Assembly (NCBI RefSeq): GCF_030813915.1
Contig: NZ_JAUSUJ010000010.1
Span: 147,991 to 211,990, forward strand
DNA length: 64,000 bases
Direction of reading: 5' to 3'
Source: Rhodoplanes tepidamans
GTDB taxonomy: Bacteria; Pseudomonadota; Alphaproteobacteria; Rhizobiales; Xanthobacteraceae
How positions within the stretch are numbered: position 1 is the first letter of the stretch; each line of letters begins with the position of its first letter. Of the stretch, positions 51,544 to 59,910 are shown one piece after another. The position numbers and the translations under genes are program-made. Under the pieces are notes generated by a model. That model saw only the letters and a program-made list of their open reading frames with translations. It was not told where the DNA came from and searched no databases.

Positions 51544-51789
51544 ATGGCCCTCTTCATCCGTGACCCTGCCGTGGACGCACTCGCCGAGGAGGTGCGCCGG
51601 CTCACCCGCGCCAAGACGAAGACCGAAGCGGTGCGGAACGCCCTGGAGAAACAGCTCGCGCAGGCGCGCCGCGCCCTGCCGGTCCGGGATCGTCTCGCCC
51701 GCGCGCTGGCACTGGCCGACGCCATGGGCCCGAGCGACCCGAGCGTCGACATGAAGGCCTGGACCGACGCGATGTGGGACGACCGCTGA
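51544..51789 (+). CDS. vapB: VapB-type antitoxin
   Basis: The product is 81 aa from the ATG at 51544, behind CAGGAGATATCCC. The short MALFIRDPAVDALAEEVRRLTRAKTKTEAVRNALEKQL N-terminus is the PSK-type/ribbon-helix-helix-like DNA-binding region, and the C-terminal AMGPSDPSVDMKAWTDAMWDDR wraps the toxin in known complexes. Its stop overlaps the toxin start (TGATG). It neutralises the PIN-domain toxin and represses the operon. Confidence 0.9.
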   Translation: MALFIRDPAVDALAEEVRRLTRAKTKTEAVRNALEKQLAQARRALPVRDRLARALALADAMGPSDPSVDMKAWTDAMWDDR

Positions 51790-52217
51790 TGTTTCTCGAC
51801 GCCTCCGCCGTCGTCGCGATCCTCGGACGGGAGCCCGGCTGGCAGGACATCGCGAACCGCCTCGCCGCGGTCGACGCACGTTTCTTCTTCTCTCCTCTGG
51901 CCAGGTTCGAGGCCGCCGTCGGCCTTGCCCGACTCAAGGCGGCGGGACGGTCCGGCAGCCCGAAGCTCTCGCCCGATCTGCTTCGCCAGGCCGGCGCGGC
52001 CGTGGATGCGTTCGTGGAGGACCTCGGCGTGGAGGAGGTGGCGATCACGCCGGACTTCGGCCACCGCGCCCTCGTCGCCTGCGCGACCTTCGGCAAGGCG
52101 GTGGGCCATCCGGCCGACCTGAACTTCGGCGACTGCTTCGCCTATGCGTGCGCGCAAGCGCTCGGCGTTCCCCTCGTCTACAAGGGCGACGACTTCGCCC
52201 GCACGGATCTGGCGTGA
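51789..52217 (+). CDS. vapC: VapC-type PIN-domain toxin ribonuclease
   Basis: The product is 142 aa from the ATG at 51789. The four acidic PIN residues are visible: Asp in MFLDASAVVAIL, Glu in LARFEAAVGLARL, Asp in DLNFGDCFAYACAQ and Asp in YKGDDFARTDL. VapC toxins cut tRNA or rRNA; the target is unknown. Overlapping translation with the antitoxin is the standard arrangement. Confidence 0.93.
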   Translation: MFLDASAVVAILGREPGWQDIANRLAAVDARFFFSPLARFEAAVGLARLKAAGRSGSPKLSPDLLRQAGAAVDAFVEDLGVEEVAITPDFGHRALVACATFGKAVGHPADLNFGDCFAYACAQALGVPLVYKGDDFARTDLA

Positions 52218-52532
52218 GGGATCACGCCCGCTCGAAACCCGCCGGCACCGGCCGGGGGGCAACGCCGCGCGATGACCATGCTCCGCGCAGGCGGAGCACC
52301 CCTTACGCCGCAGTCCTTCGGCTCGATCTCGTGCGTCGGTGGACACTGGGTCGTACGCCTTCGCGAGGGCTTTGCAGACTCCGTCATCCCGGGACGACGG
52401 AGCGATTCTGCAAAGCCCTCGCCGGCGCGGACGACGGCCACTGGGAATTCGGAGTGGAAAGCGATTCGGTGCCGACGCTGTCGCGCGCGCAACACATCGG
52501 AGATGTCCGCAGCGCGGCGCCCTTCGAATACC
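52218..52532. other. Intergenic region (315 bp) after vapC
   Basis: No gene was recognised. It contains the 60-bp palindrome described separately and ends at the DUF1194 gene, transcribed from the other strand. Confidence 0.5.
52363..52422. repeat. 60-bp near-perfect palindrome with GCGAGGGCTTTGCAGA arms
   Basis: Perfect 16-bp arms (GCGAGGGCTTTGCAGA at 52363 and its complement ending at 52422) enclose CTCCGTC...GACGGAG and a CCCGGG centre. The same arm sequence frames the larger element at 57664-57858. Confidence 0.85.
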
Positions 52533-53315
52533 CTACCGCAGCCCGGCGGCGCGCGACGGTGGCGACGCCGCGGCGATCTCGGCGACCAGCTTGCTGATCA
52601 GCGCCTGGCCGAAGGCGGCGAAGTCCTGCGCCGTGATCACGAAGGCGCCGGGCCCGCCGATCACGTTGTTGCGGAAATAGGCGTCGAGGCCGCCCGCCGG
52701 GTTGGTGTGCTCGGCGTTCCACGACAGCGGCTGCTCGGTGAGGATCACGAGGCCGTTGATGGCGATGCCCTTGGCGATCGCCTCGTCGCGCGCCGCCGTC
52801 ACCTCGCGGCCGGAATTGTTGGTGCCGTCGCCCGACACGTCGATGGTCCTGCGGCGCGCCGGGAACGGCGCGCGATCGAACTGGGCGGCGGCGAAGTCGA
52901 TGCCGCCCGAGATCGAGGTGCGGTCGGCGAAGGCGCGCGGGCTCTCCAGGAGCTGGGTCGCGAACCGGCCGGCGCTGTCGGCGTCGCGGATCACAGTCCA
53001 GTCGATCACGGTCTTCTGGTTGCCGGCGCCGGACCATTCGATATAGGCGACCGCGATGCGGCCGAGCGTGCCGCCCGTGATGGCGGCGACGACACGCGGA
53101 TCCTGGAGGGCGGCCGCGTAGCCGTCGCGCTGGAGCTGGAACTTCTGGCCGTCGACGCTGCGCGACACGTCGGCGGCGAGCGCGAGCAGCAGGTCGACCT
53201 CCTCGGCGGCCCGCGACGCCGTGGCGCCCAGCATCCCGACCGCGAGCACCAGGATGCCGAGCCCCGCCCGGATCACGCCCCGCAACGAGAAGCCGCGCAT
53301 CCAGATGCCGCGCAT
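52533..53315 (-). CDS. DUF1194 (von Willebrand A-like) secreted protein
   Basis: The product is 260 aa from the ATG at 53315, with CGGAGGCGGCG in front. A signal/anchor (VIRAGLGILVLAVGMLGATASRA) leads to a VWA-like domain: LLLALAADVSRSVDGQKFQLQRDGYAAALQDPRVVAAI, with DVSRS in place of a perfect DxSxS MIDAS, TSISGGIDFAA and TIDVSGDGTNNSG. The pattern is that of DUF1194 proteins of Rhizobiales, of unknown role. It is transcribed opposite to vapBC. Confidence 0.87.
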   Translation of the reverse strand: MRGIWMRGFSLRGVIRAGLGILVLAVGMLGATASRAAEEVDLLLALAADVSRSVDGQKFQLQRDGYAAALQDPRVVAAITGGTLGRIAVAYIEWSGAGNQKTVIDWTVIRDADSAGRFATQLLESPRAFADRTSISGGIDFAAAQFDRAPFPARRRTIDVSGDGTNNSGREVTAARDEAIAKGIAINGLVILTEQPLSWNAEHTNPAGGLDAYFRNNVIGGPGAFVITAQDFAAFGQALISKLVAEIAAASPPSRAAGLR

Positions 53316-53514
53316 CGCCGCCTCCGATCGCCCCCGGCGGTCGCCTCGTCCGTCGGGCGGACGACGACGCGGCGAACGCCCGCGCGGGGGTGTCGCGGAG
53401 CGAACGCGACCGGCGGCCCGGATGCCGGCGACTCGAAGCATAACGCAAGTGCGGCAGGAACGATCCAACCCCGGCGCGCGGCGCCGGCCGCCGCCGCGGC
53501 GACCGCGCTTCGCC

Positions 53515-56500
53515 CTACTCGGCCGGGATCTTCGGCCGCGGGAACGTCACCTCGACCAGGGTGCCGTCGTTGACCCGGCTGGTGATCGCGAAGGTGCCGC
53601 GGTTCGCCTCGGCGAGCGCCTTGGTCAGCGGCAGGCCGAGGCCGTTGCCGGCGGGCGGCGCCGTGTCGGCGCGGGCGAAGGGCTGCAGCGCCGTCTCCAG
53701 ATCCTTGCGGCTCATGCCGTGGCCGGTGTCCCGCACCCGCAGCACCACCTGGCCGCGGGCGTTCTGGCCGGTGGAGACGATCACCTGGCCGCCGGGACCG
53801 CCGAGCCGGATGGCGTTGCCGATCAGGTTGAGGATGATCTGGTGCAGCGAGCGCGTGTCGGCGACGATCGGCGGCATCCGCAGGGCGAGCGAGGAGCGGA
53901 TGATGATGCGCTCGCGGTTGGCCTGCGGCTGCATGGTCTTCACCGCGGCCTGGACGATCTCGTTGAGATCGACCGGCGCGAAGGTCAGCTCGAGGGTGCC
54001 GCTCTCGGCCTGCGACAGGCTGAGCGAATCGTCGAGCAGCGCCGCCATCTGCTGGGCGGCGGCGCGGACGTCGCGCAGGTATTCGCGGTAGCGCTCGTTG
54101 CCGACCGGGCCGTAGCGCTCCTCGAGCATCAGGTCGGCGAAGCCCATCACGGCGGTGAGCGGCGTGCGCAGGCCGTGGCCGAGCTTGGCCAGGAGACCGG
54201 TCGCGTCGCCGGCCGGCGGCGCGACGGCTCCGGCGCCCGGTCCGGCCGTCGCGGCGCTCCCGGCCCCGCGCGCCTGGGTGCGGTCGCGGAACACGGCGCA
54301 CAGCCGGTCGCTGCCGTCGACCATCGGCCCCATCGTCATGACGAGCGGGATGGCGCCGCCTCGGCGTACCAGGCCGGTCACCTCGCGGCCGGCGTCGAGC
54401 GACACCCGGCCGCTCCGCCGCATCCGGGCCAGCCCGTCGGCGACCACGGCGCGGCTGTCCGGCGCGAACAGATCGGCGAACGGCGTGTCGGCGAGGCCGC
54501 CGGCCTCGGCCCCGAACAGCACCTCGGCGCTGTGGCTCGCCGAGACGATGCGGCCGTCGCGGGTCAGCACCACGACCCCGTCGAAGGCGGTGTCGAGCAG
54601 CGCATGGAGGTCGCGGATGGTCGCCTCGGCGCGCCGCAGCGCCACCTCGCCGGCGCGGGTGCGTTCGCCGCCGGCCGGGGCGAGCACCAGCGCGAAGGCG
54701 CTCTCGCCGTTCCACGGCACCGAGAACAGCCGCGCCGCGACCGGCTTGCGGTCGCCCCGCCGGGTCAGGATCGCCAGCGACTGGCCGTGCGAGTCGGGGG
54801 CCGTCGCGAGATCGGCGTCGCCGGCGACGAACAGGCTGTCGAGCCCGCCGGCGGCGGCGAGCGCGCCGAGATCCGGGTAGCCGGTGGTCTCCAGGAAGCT
54901 GCGGTTGGCGTAGAGGAGCTGGTGGAAGCGGTAGACCAGGATGCCGGCCGGCAGGCGGTCGAGCAGCGCCGTCGAGCCGAGCGGTCCGGCCGCCGGCGCC
55001 GATCCGTCGGGCGCGGCCGCGGACGCGTCGCCGGGCTCGCCCGGCGGCGGCGCATCGGCGTGGTCCCCGGGCTCCTCGATGTCGCCGGCGAGCCGCGCCT
55101 GGAGCTGGCGGGCGATCTCGCGGAAGGCGTTGTGCTCGCCGGCGCTGAGCACCGGGTTGGGCGCCGCCGGGCGGGACTCGGGGGCGCCGGGAAAGCGCAC
55201 CACGTTCTCGGGCGACTCCGGATCGGCCGCGGCGCCCGCCGGGCGGTCGGTGCTCCGGCGCGCCGGCGTCGGCGGCTCGGCGATGGTGAAGATCGGCGCG
55301 TGGCGGATGCGGCCGAACTCGGTGAGCCGGTCGAGGTCGCGGCAGACGCCGAAGCCGCGATAGCCGAGATAGACCCGGTTGCGGTCGTAGACCGGCAGGC
55401 CGGAGAGCTCGACGTCGAGCCGCTCCTCGCTGCCGTCGACCGGGAACGACACGACGAGGCCGCTCCAGGTGTCGCGGGTGTCGACGGCGCGCAGGACGCG
55501 GCCTTCGGGATCGAGCCCGAGCACGGCGGCGATCTCGCGCCACGGCCGGCCGAGCGCCAGGGCGACGCGCGGCCCGATCACCTCGGTGAACTCGTCGGAG
55601 CCGAGCGTGAAGCGGCCCTCGGCGTCCATCTGCCAGACGAAGCGCAGCGGGTAGCGCCGCTCCGCGGTCGGCGCGTCGATCCGCAGCAGCGGCGGCGGCT
55701 CGCGCCGCGAGGGCGCGGCCGGCTCGCCGGCCGCAGCCGGGCCGCCCGGGTCGTCCCCGAGGTCGTCCCCCGCGGCGGTGTCGTGGTCGGCATCCGCCCG
55801 CCAGGCGGCCTCGTCGGCTTCGGCCGGCTCGGCGAGCTCCGGCTCCGCGGATTCCGGTTCGGCCGGCTCCGGTTCGGCCGGCTGCGACTCGGCCGGCGCG
55901 GCGGGCTCCGGCCCGGCCTCCGCGACGACGTCCGGTACCTCCGGCTCGGCGGGCGCCACCGGCGTCTCGTCCGCGGCGGGGGCGACGACCGCCTCCTCGG
56001 CGGCAGCCTGTTCCGCGGCGGGACCGGGCGCCGGTGCGACCGCGTCGGCGGCGAATGGTTCGGTGACGGCGGATTCGGCCGGCGGCACGGATTCGGCGGC
56101 GCCTTCCGCCGGCAGGCGGACCAGCAGCAGCGTGTCGGCCCCCTCGCCGACCCGCACGAGGGCGACGGGTCCGCGCGGCGTCTCGCCCGCCGCGCCGCCG
56201 CCGGCCAGCGCCGCGGCGGCGAGCGGCTCGGCCGCGAGGGCCGCGATCGTGCCGGCCTGCCGGGTCAGCTCCTCCGCGGCCGGATTGGCCGCGACCAGGC
56301 GGCCGTCCGGGGCGAAGGCCGCGACCGGGACGGAGTAGGACTCGCACAGGCGCCGGGCGCGTTCGTCGAGGCTCAGGCGCGGACCGGCCGCCTGCCCCGG
56401 CGCCTCCTGGGCGACCACCAGCACGGCGCCGCGGCCATCGACCGTCACGCGGGTGCAGGCGCACAGGCGGGCGCGGCCGAGCGGCGCGCCGAAGCCGCGC

Positions 56501-56778
56501 AGGCGGTGCAGGATGGTCGCGCCGGACGGATAGAGCGTGGCGGCGAGCCGCGCCACCTGGGCGATCGCCGGATCGGCGCGAACGAAGTGCGTGCCGGCCA
56601 GCGTCGCGAAGCTGCGGGCGCCGAGCGCCGCCGCACCGACCGGATTGGCCCAGAGCAGCCGGGTCGCATCGGTCGACCACAGCCACACCGGAACCGCCGC
56701 CGTCGCATGCGCGGCGAGCCGGTGGTCGAGGAGTGCCGAAAGGTCGTCCGACAGATCTCCCATCCGATCGCCCACCAT
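53515..56778 (-). CDS. Multi-PAS hybrid-like sensor histidine kinase (PdhS/CckA-like) with altered H-box
   Basis: The product is 1087 aa; the ATG at 56778 or 56763 may be the start. No transmembrane helix is evident, so it is cytosolic. PAS-like regions are at about 30-130, 140-200, 375-480, 610-720 and 745-860; residues 205-345 are Ala/Glu/Pro repeats (AEPEPAEPESAEPE). The dimerisation domain has His868 in GHGLRTPLTAVMGFADLM, where the canonical SHELRTPL Glu is Gly869. The ATPase domain is intact: N-box HQIILNLIGNAIRL, G1 DTGHGMS, G2 GNGLGLPLTKALAEANRG. The C-terminal blocks EERYGPVGNERYREYLRDVRA and MQPQANRERIIIRS resemble PdhS-type kinases that control cell polarity and cycle in Rhizobiales. 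No receiver domain is fused. Confidence 0.9.
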   Translation of the reverse strand: MVGDRMGDLSDDLSALLDHRLAAHATAAVPVWLWSTDATRLLWANPVGAAALGARSFATLAGTHFVRADPAIAQVARLAATLYPSGATILHRLRGFGAPLGRARLCACTRVTVDGRGAVLVVAQEAPGQAAGPRLSLDERARRLCESYSVPVAAFAPDGRLVAANPAAEELTRQAGTIAALAAEPLAAAALAGGGAAGETPRGPVALVRVGEGADTLLLVRLPAEGAAESVPPAESAVTEPFAADAVAPAPGPAAEQAAAEEAVVAPAADETPVAPAEPEVPDVVAEAGPEPAAPAESQPAEPEPAEPESAEPELAEPAEADEAAWRADADHDTAAGDDLGDDPGGPAAAGEPAAPSRREPPPLLRIDAPTAERRYPLRFVWQMDAEGRFTLGSDEFTEVIGPRVALALGRPWREIAAVLGLDPEGRVLRAVDTRDTWSGLVVSFPVDGSEERLDVELSGLPVYDRNRVYLGYRGFGVCRDLDRLTEFGRIRHAPIFTIAEPPTPARRSTDRPAGAAADPESPENVVRFPGAPESRPAAPNPVLSAGEHNAFREIARQLQARLAGDIEEPGDHADAPPPGEPGDASAAAPDGSAPAAGPLGSTALLDRLPAGILVYRFHQLLYANRSFLETTGYPDLGALAAAGGLDSLFVAGDADLATAPDSHGQSLAILTRRGDRKPVAARLFSVPWNGESAFALVLAPAGGERTRAGEVALRRAEATIRDLHALLDTAFDGVVVLTRDGRIVSASHSAEVLFGAEAGGLADTPFADLFAPDSRAVVADGLARMRRSGRVSLDAGREVTGLVRRGGAIPLVMTMGPMVDGSDRLCAVFRDRTQARGAGSAATAGPGAGAVAPPAGDATGLLAKLGHGLRTPLTAVMGFADLMLEERYGPVGNERYREYLRDVRAAAQQMAALLDDSLSLSQAESGTLELTFAPVDLNEIVQAAVKTMQPQANRERIIIRSSLALRMPPIVADTRSLHQIILNLIGNAIRLGGPGGQVIVSTGQNARGQVVLRVRDTGHGMSRKDLETALQPFARADTAPPAGNGLGLPLTKALAEANRGTFAITSRVNDGTLVEVTFPRPKIPAE

Positions 56779-56966
56779 CCGATCGCCCGCGTGTCGCGCC
56801 GAACTCCATCGTAAACAAACTCTTAATAGATGCCGCGGTGATCGCCGTCCACGCCCGGCTCCCGGCCGTCCCCCTCTACCCTTCGATAAGCTTAATGGCG
56901 CGGTGCCGCCGCCCGGCCAGCGGCGGGAAAAAATCCCGTACGGGTTGTTTCGGGTTTGCCAATCTC

Positions 56967-56981
56967 ATGCTGCAGTGCAAT
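56967..56981 (+). promoter_or_regulatory. PhaR-like site upstream of the phasin gene
   Basis: ATGCTGCAGTGCAAT lies 54-68 bp before the phasin start, an imperfect TGC/GCA palindrome of the type bound by the polyhydroxyalkanoate repressor PhaR in alphaproteobacteria. The match is by recollection of TTGCAnTGCA-type sites, so it is tentative. Confidence 0.4.
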
Positions 56982-57034
56982 AATGACCAGGTCGAAGGCG
57001 GCCCGCATCGAGCCCGCCAGGACAGGAGAGGAAC

Positions 57035-57433
57035 ATGACGACTGCCACGACCCCGTCCTTCGAGATTCCCGCCGAGATGCGCGCCGTGGCGGAGCGCAGC
57101 GTCGAGCAGGCGAAGCTCGCCTTCAACAACTACATGCAGGCCGCCCAGGAGGCCGTGTCGGCCTTCGAGGAGCGCGTCAAGGCGAGCCAGGTGGGCGCCC
57201 AGGGAATCAGCAAGAAAGCGATGAACTTCGCGGAACGTAACGTGATCTCGGCGTTCGAGTTCGCCCAGAGGGTGGTCCAGGCGAAGGACATCCAGGAGCT
57301 CGTCAAGATGCAGACCGAGTTCGTCCAGTCGCAGATGCATGTGCTGAGCGAGCAGCTCAAGGACCTCGGCGAGACCGCCACACGGACCGCCATGGACAGC
57401 GTCAAGGTGCCGGGTCGCGGCAACGGCGCTTGA
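57035..57433 (+). CDS. Phasin family protein
   Basis: The product is 132 aa behind AGGAGAGGAAC. It has the Phasin_2 pattern: an amphipathic helical body (EMRAVAERSVEQAKLAFNNYMQAAQEAVSAFEERVKASQVGAQGISKKAMNFAERNVISAFEFAQRVVQAKDIQELVKMQTEFVQSQMHVLSEQLKDLGE) that coats polyhydroxybutyrate granules in relatives, though small members can serve other roles. No polymer synthase gene is in the window. It is divergent from the histidine kinase gene. Confidence 0.9.
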   Translation: MTTATTPSFEIPAEMRAVAERSVEQAKLAFNNYMQAAQEAVSAFEERVKASQVGAQGISKKAMNFAERNVISAFEFAQRVVQAKDIQELVKMQTEFVQSQMHVLSEQLKDLGETATRTAMDSVKVPGRGNGA

Positions 57434-57450
57434 GGCCGGCCCCGCCCGCC

Positions 57451-57494
57451 GTGCAGCGCACAACACATTCATACCATCATATGTTGCGCTGCAC
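57451..57494. promoter_or_regulatory. GTGCAGCGCA / TGCGCTGCAC inverted repeat downstream of the phasin gene
   Basis: Perfect 10-bp arms at 57451-57460 and 57485-57494 are separated by a low-GC 24-nt spacer. Each arm resembles the TGC-GCA site upstream of the gene. It could be a terminator with a long loop or a second regulator site. Confidence 0.45.
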
Positions 57495-58255
57495 TCTGGT
57501 GGGCAGAAACCCACAATTCTGACGCGCATCGCCCCGCGAGGGGCGGACGCCGCTGCCGCGCCCGGTCCGCCCGCGGGCCGGCTGGACGGCGCCCCGAATC
57601 GCGCGCCGGCCGGGTTGCCGGATGGCGGCGCCCCAGGACCTGCCGTCCGCCGCCTGCGACGGCGGGGCTTTGCGGATTCCCTGTCGTTCCGGGGCGGCCC
57701 GTCAGCGCCGATCCGGGACCCGCGCCCTGTCTGTCGTGAGCCACCGGCACCGCGGCCGTGGAATCCGGGCTCGCGGACCGGAGCCTCGCCTCGGACCGGC
57801 CGCGGGCCGGACCCGAGGAGTCCGTGCCCCGGCATGACGATTTCCGCAAAGCCCTCGCGACGCCGGACACCGGAGGCACCCGCACGACCTCCGAAACCTG
57901 TCTTGCCGGCGGGCCCCGGGGTCGGACCACCGGGGCATCGCGCCGCTTCCGTCCGGGCCGGTGCGCCGCCGATCCCGCGTCGTCGGCGCGGCCGAGACAC
58001 ATTCCCGTTTCGGAATGCGACACCGGCCGCCTCGCGCTCAGCACTTCTCCGGATCGCACAAGCCCGTAGCCGCACTGCGAAAAGCCCGTTTCATGACAGG
58101 ACCGCGGTTGATGCGGATTGCACCGGGGCGCGCCCGCGGTAATAACTCGCGGCGGGAGACCGGGACCGGGATCCGCGCACGCCGGCGCGTTCGCCTCGCG
58201 ACACGCAGACGCCGTGGCCCGCTCGTGACGGCTCGGAACAAAGCGGGAGCGCCTC
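57495..58255. other. Gene-free region (about 760 bp) with a composite repeat
   Basis: Between the phasin and carboxyltransferase genes I see no convincing reading frame; the short frames lack ribosome sites and protein character. It holds the composite palindrome 57664-57858 and, from 58200, the upstream signal of the next gene. Confidence 0.55.
57664..57858. repeat. Composite inverted repeat (GGGCTTTGCGGA arms nested around a CATGCCGG/GTCGTTCCGG element)
   Basis: Outer arms GGGGCTTTGCGGA (57664) and TCCGCAAAGCCCTCGC (57843-57858) are 195 bp apart end to end; inside lie GTCGTTCCGGGGC (57683) and GCCCCGGCATGAC (57826). The outer arms match the palindrome at 52363-52422 and the inner ones the GTCATTCCGG family. 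Confidence 0.7.
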
Positions 58256-59623
58256 GTGACGACTAAGAAGCCCTTGAAGATCGTCGAAACCGTTCTGCGC
58301 GACGGCCACCAGTCGCTCGCCGCCACGCGCATGCGCACCTCGGACATGCTCCCGGTGCTCGAGCAGCTCGACGAGATCGGCTACTTCGCGCTCGAGGCCT
58401 GGGGCGGTGCCACCTTCGACTCCTGCCTGCGCTTCCTCGACGAGGATCCGTGGGAGCGCCTGCGCACGCTGAAGAAGTACATCAAGAAGACGCCGATCTC
58501 GATGCTGCTGCGCGGCCAGAACGTGCTCGGCTACAACCACTACGCCGACGACGTGGTCGAGACCTTCGTGCAGCGGATGGTCGACAACGGCATCGGCCTG
58601 GTGCGCATCTTCGACGCGCTCAACGACACCCGCAACCTGGAAGTCTCGATGCGGGCCGCCAAGAAGGCCGGCGCGCACGTGCAGGGCGCCATCGTCTACA
58701 CCATCAGCCCGTATCACACGACCGAGAACTTCCTGAAGGTCGCGAGGGACCTCGTCGATCTCGGCACCGACTCGATCTGCCTGAAGGACATGGCCGGCCT
58801 GCTGGCGCCCTACACGGCCTACGAGCTCGTCAAGACCATCAAGGAGAAGCTCGGCGTCCCGGTCGACGTGCACTGCCACTACACCAGCGGCATGGCGTCG
58901 ATGACCTATCTGAAGGCCATGGAGGCCGGCGCCGACGTGGTCGACTGCGCGCTGTCGCCGTTCGCGCTCGGCACCTCGCAGCCGGCGACCGAGGCGCTGG
59001 TGGCGGCGCTCGAGGGCCACGAGCGCGACACCGGCATCGACAAGGAGAAGCTCTATCCGATCGCCGACCACTTCCGGAAGGTGAAGAAGGATCTGGCCGA
59101 GACCTTCAAGCTCAACACCGCGATCGACATCGACACCAAGGTGCTGACCTTCCAGATCCCGGGCGGCATGCTGTCGAACTTCCTCAACCAGCTCAAGCAG
59201 CAGGGCAAGGCCGACAAGTATCCGGAGCTGATCGAGGAGCTGCCGCGGGTGCGCGCCGAGATCGGCTATCCGCCGCTCGTCACCCCGACCAGCCAGATCG
59301 TCGGCTCGATGGCGGCGTTCAACGTCATCCTCGGCCGCTACAAGGTGGTGCCGCAGGAGATCAAGGATCTGGCCCGCGGCGCCTACGGCCGCACGCCGGC
59401 GCCGATCCAGGACGTGATGAAGCAGGTGATCGCCGGCCAGAAGGTGATCGAGCACCGCCCCGCCGACGACATCGCGCCGCAGATGGAGCTCCTCAAGAAG
59501 AAGCTCGCCGAGAAGGGCTATCCGGACGCGACGCTGGAGGACGTGCTCTCCTTCGCCCTGTTCCCCGAGGTGGCCCTGAAGTTCTTCGCCGCCAACCGGG
59601 GGCCGGAGCTGGCGGCGGAGTGA
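58256..59623 (+). CDS. Carboxyltransferase subunit, pyruvate carboxylase B / oxaloacetate decarboxylase alpha type
   Basis: The product is 455 aa from a GTG at 58256, with CGGGAGCGCCTC before it. The TIM-barrel carboxyltransferase motifs are VETVLRDGHQSLAATRMRT (metal Asp-Gly-x-Gln), YFALEAWGGATFDSCLRFLDEDPWERL, SICLKDMAGLLAPYTAYELV with the Lys that is carbamylated in relatives, and VDVHCHYTSGMA with the metal-binding His-x-His. The second half (LPRVRAEIGYPPLVTPTSQIVGSMAAFNVILGRYK) is the C-terminal helical part. There is no biotinyl Met-Lys-Met motif and no oadB or accC gene beside it, so a separate biotin carrier must exist or the role differs. Confidence 0.88.
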   Translation: MTTKKPLKIVETVLRDGHQSLAATRMRTSDMLPVLEQLDEIGYFALEAWGGATFDSCLRFLDEDPWERLRTLKKYIKKTPISMLLRGQNVLGYNHYADDVVETFVQRMVDNGIGLVRIFDALNDTRNLEVSMRAAKKAGAHVQGAIVYTISPYHTTENFLKVARDLVDLGTDSICLKDMAGLLAPYTAYELVKTIKEKLGVPVDVHCHYTSGMASMTYLKAMEAGADVVDCALSPFALGTSQPATEALVAALEGHERDTGIDKEKLYPIADHFRKVKKDLAETFKLNTAIDIDTKVLTFQIPGGMLSNFLNQLKQQGKADKYPELIEELPRVRAEIGYPPLVTPTSQIVGSMAAFNVILGRYKVVPQEIKDLARGAYGRTPAPIQDVMKQVIAGQKVIEHRPADDIAPQMELLKKKLAEKGYPDATLEDVLSFALFPEVALKFFAANRGPELAAE

Positions 59624-59662
59624 GGGCTTCGCGCGGCTTTTACCGTCACTCGACACTGATCG

Positions 59663-59691
59663 GGCGCCGGCTTTGCCGGCGCCTTTATTTT
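59663..59691 (+). terminator. Rho-independent terminator after the carboxyltransferase gene
   Basis: A perfect 9-bp stem (GGCGCCGGC / GCCGGCGCC) with a TTT loop is followed by TTTATTTT. It is the most classical terminator in the window and marks the left edge of the low-GC segment. Confidence 0.92.
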
Positions 59692-59738
59692 GGCATGGAC
59701 CGGCTGTAGCTGGCGCACTTTCGTCTCTCGATGCCCCT

Positions 59739-59750
59739 AGGTGATCACCT
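59739..59750. promoter_or_regulatory. Perfect 12-bp palindrome AGGTGATCACCT
   Basis: It lies 160 bp upstream of the membrane-protein gene at 59911 in otherwise AT-rich DNA and could be an operator. Nothing else supports a specific regulator. Confidence 0.35.
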
Positions 59751-59910
59751 TGGCGCTTGGCTGTCGACATACCATCACACAATTATGAGTTGCCACCCTA
59801 CGGTGAAATCCGATCATATCGCGATATTGTACGCATTGCGCTTCTCGGGACCACTCCGGCGAAGCGATTGAATTTGCCGCCGATCGCAATCCGCTCAGGG
59901 ACCGTGAAGC

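Noticed and set aside
53221..56814. 1197-aa plus-strand reading frame opposite the histidine kinase
   Set aside because: Composition is typical of an antisense shadow (Arg/Gly/Ala/His-rich) and has no domain.
57495..58255. Several 60-175 aa frames in the gene-free region before the carboxyltransferase
   Set aside because: They overlap one another in three frames, lack ribosome sites and are built on the composite palindrome.
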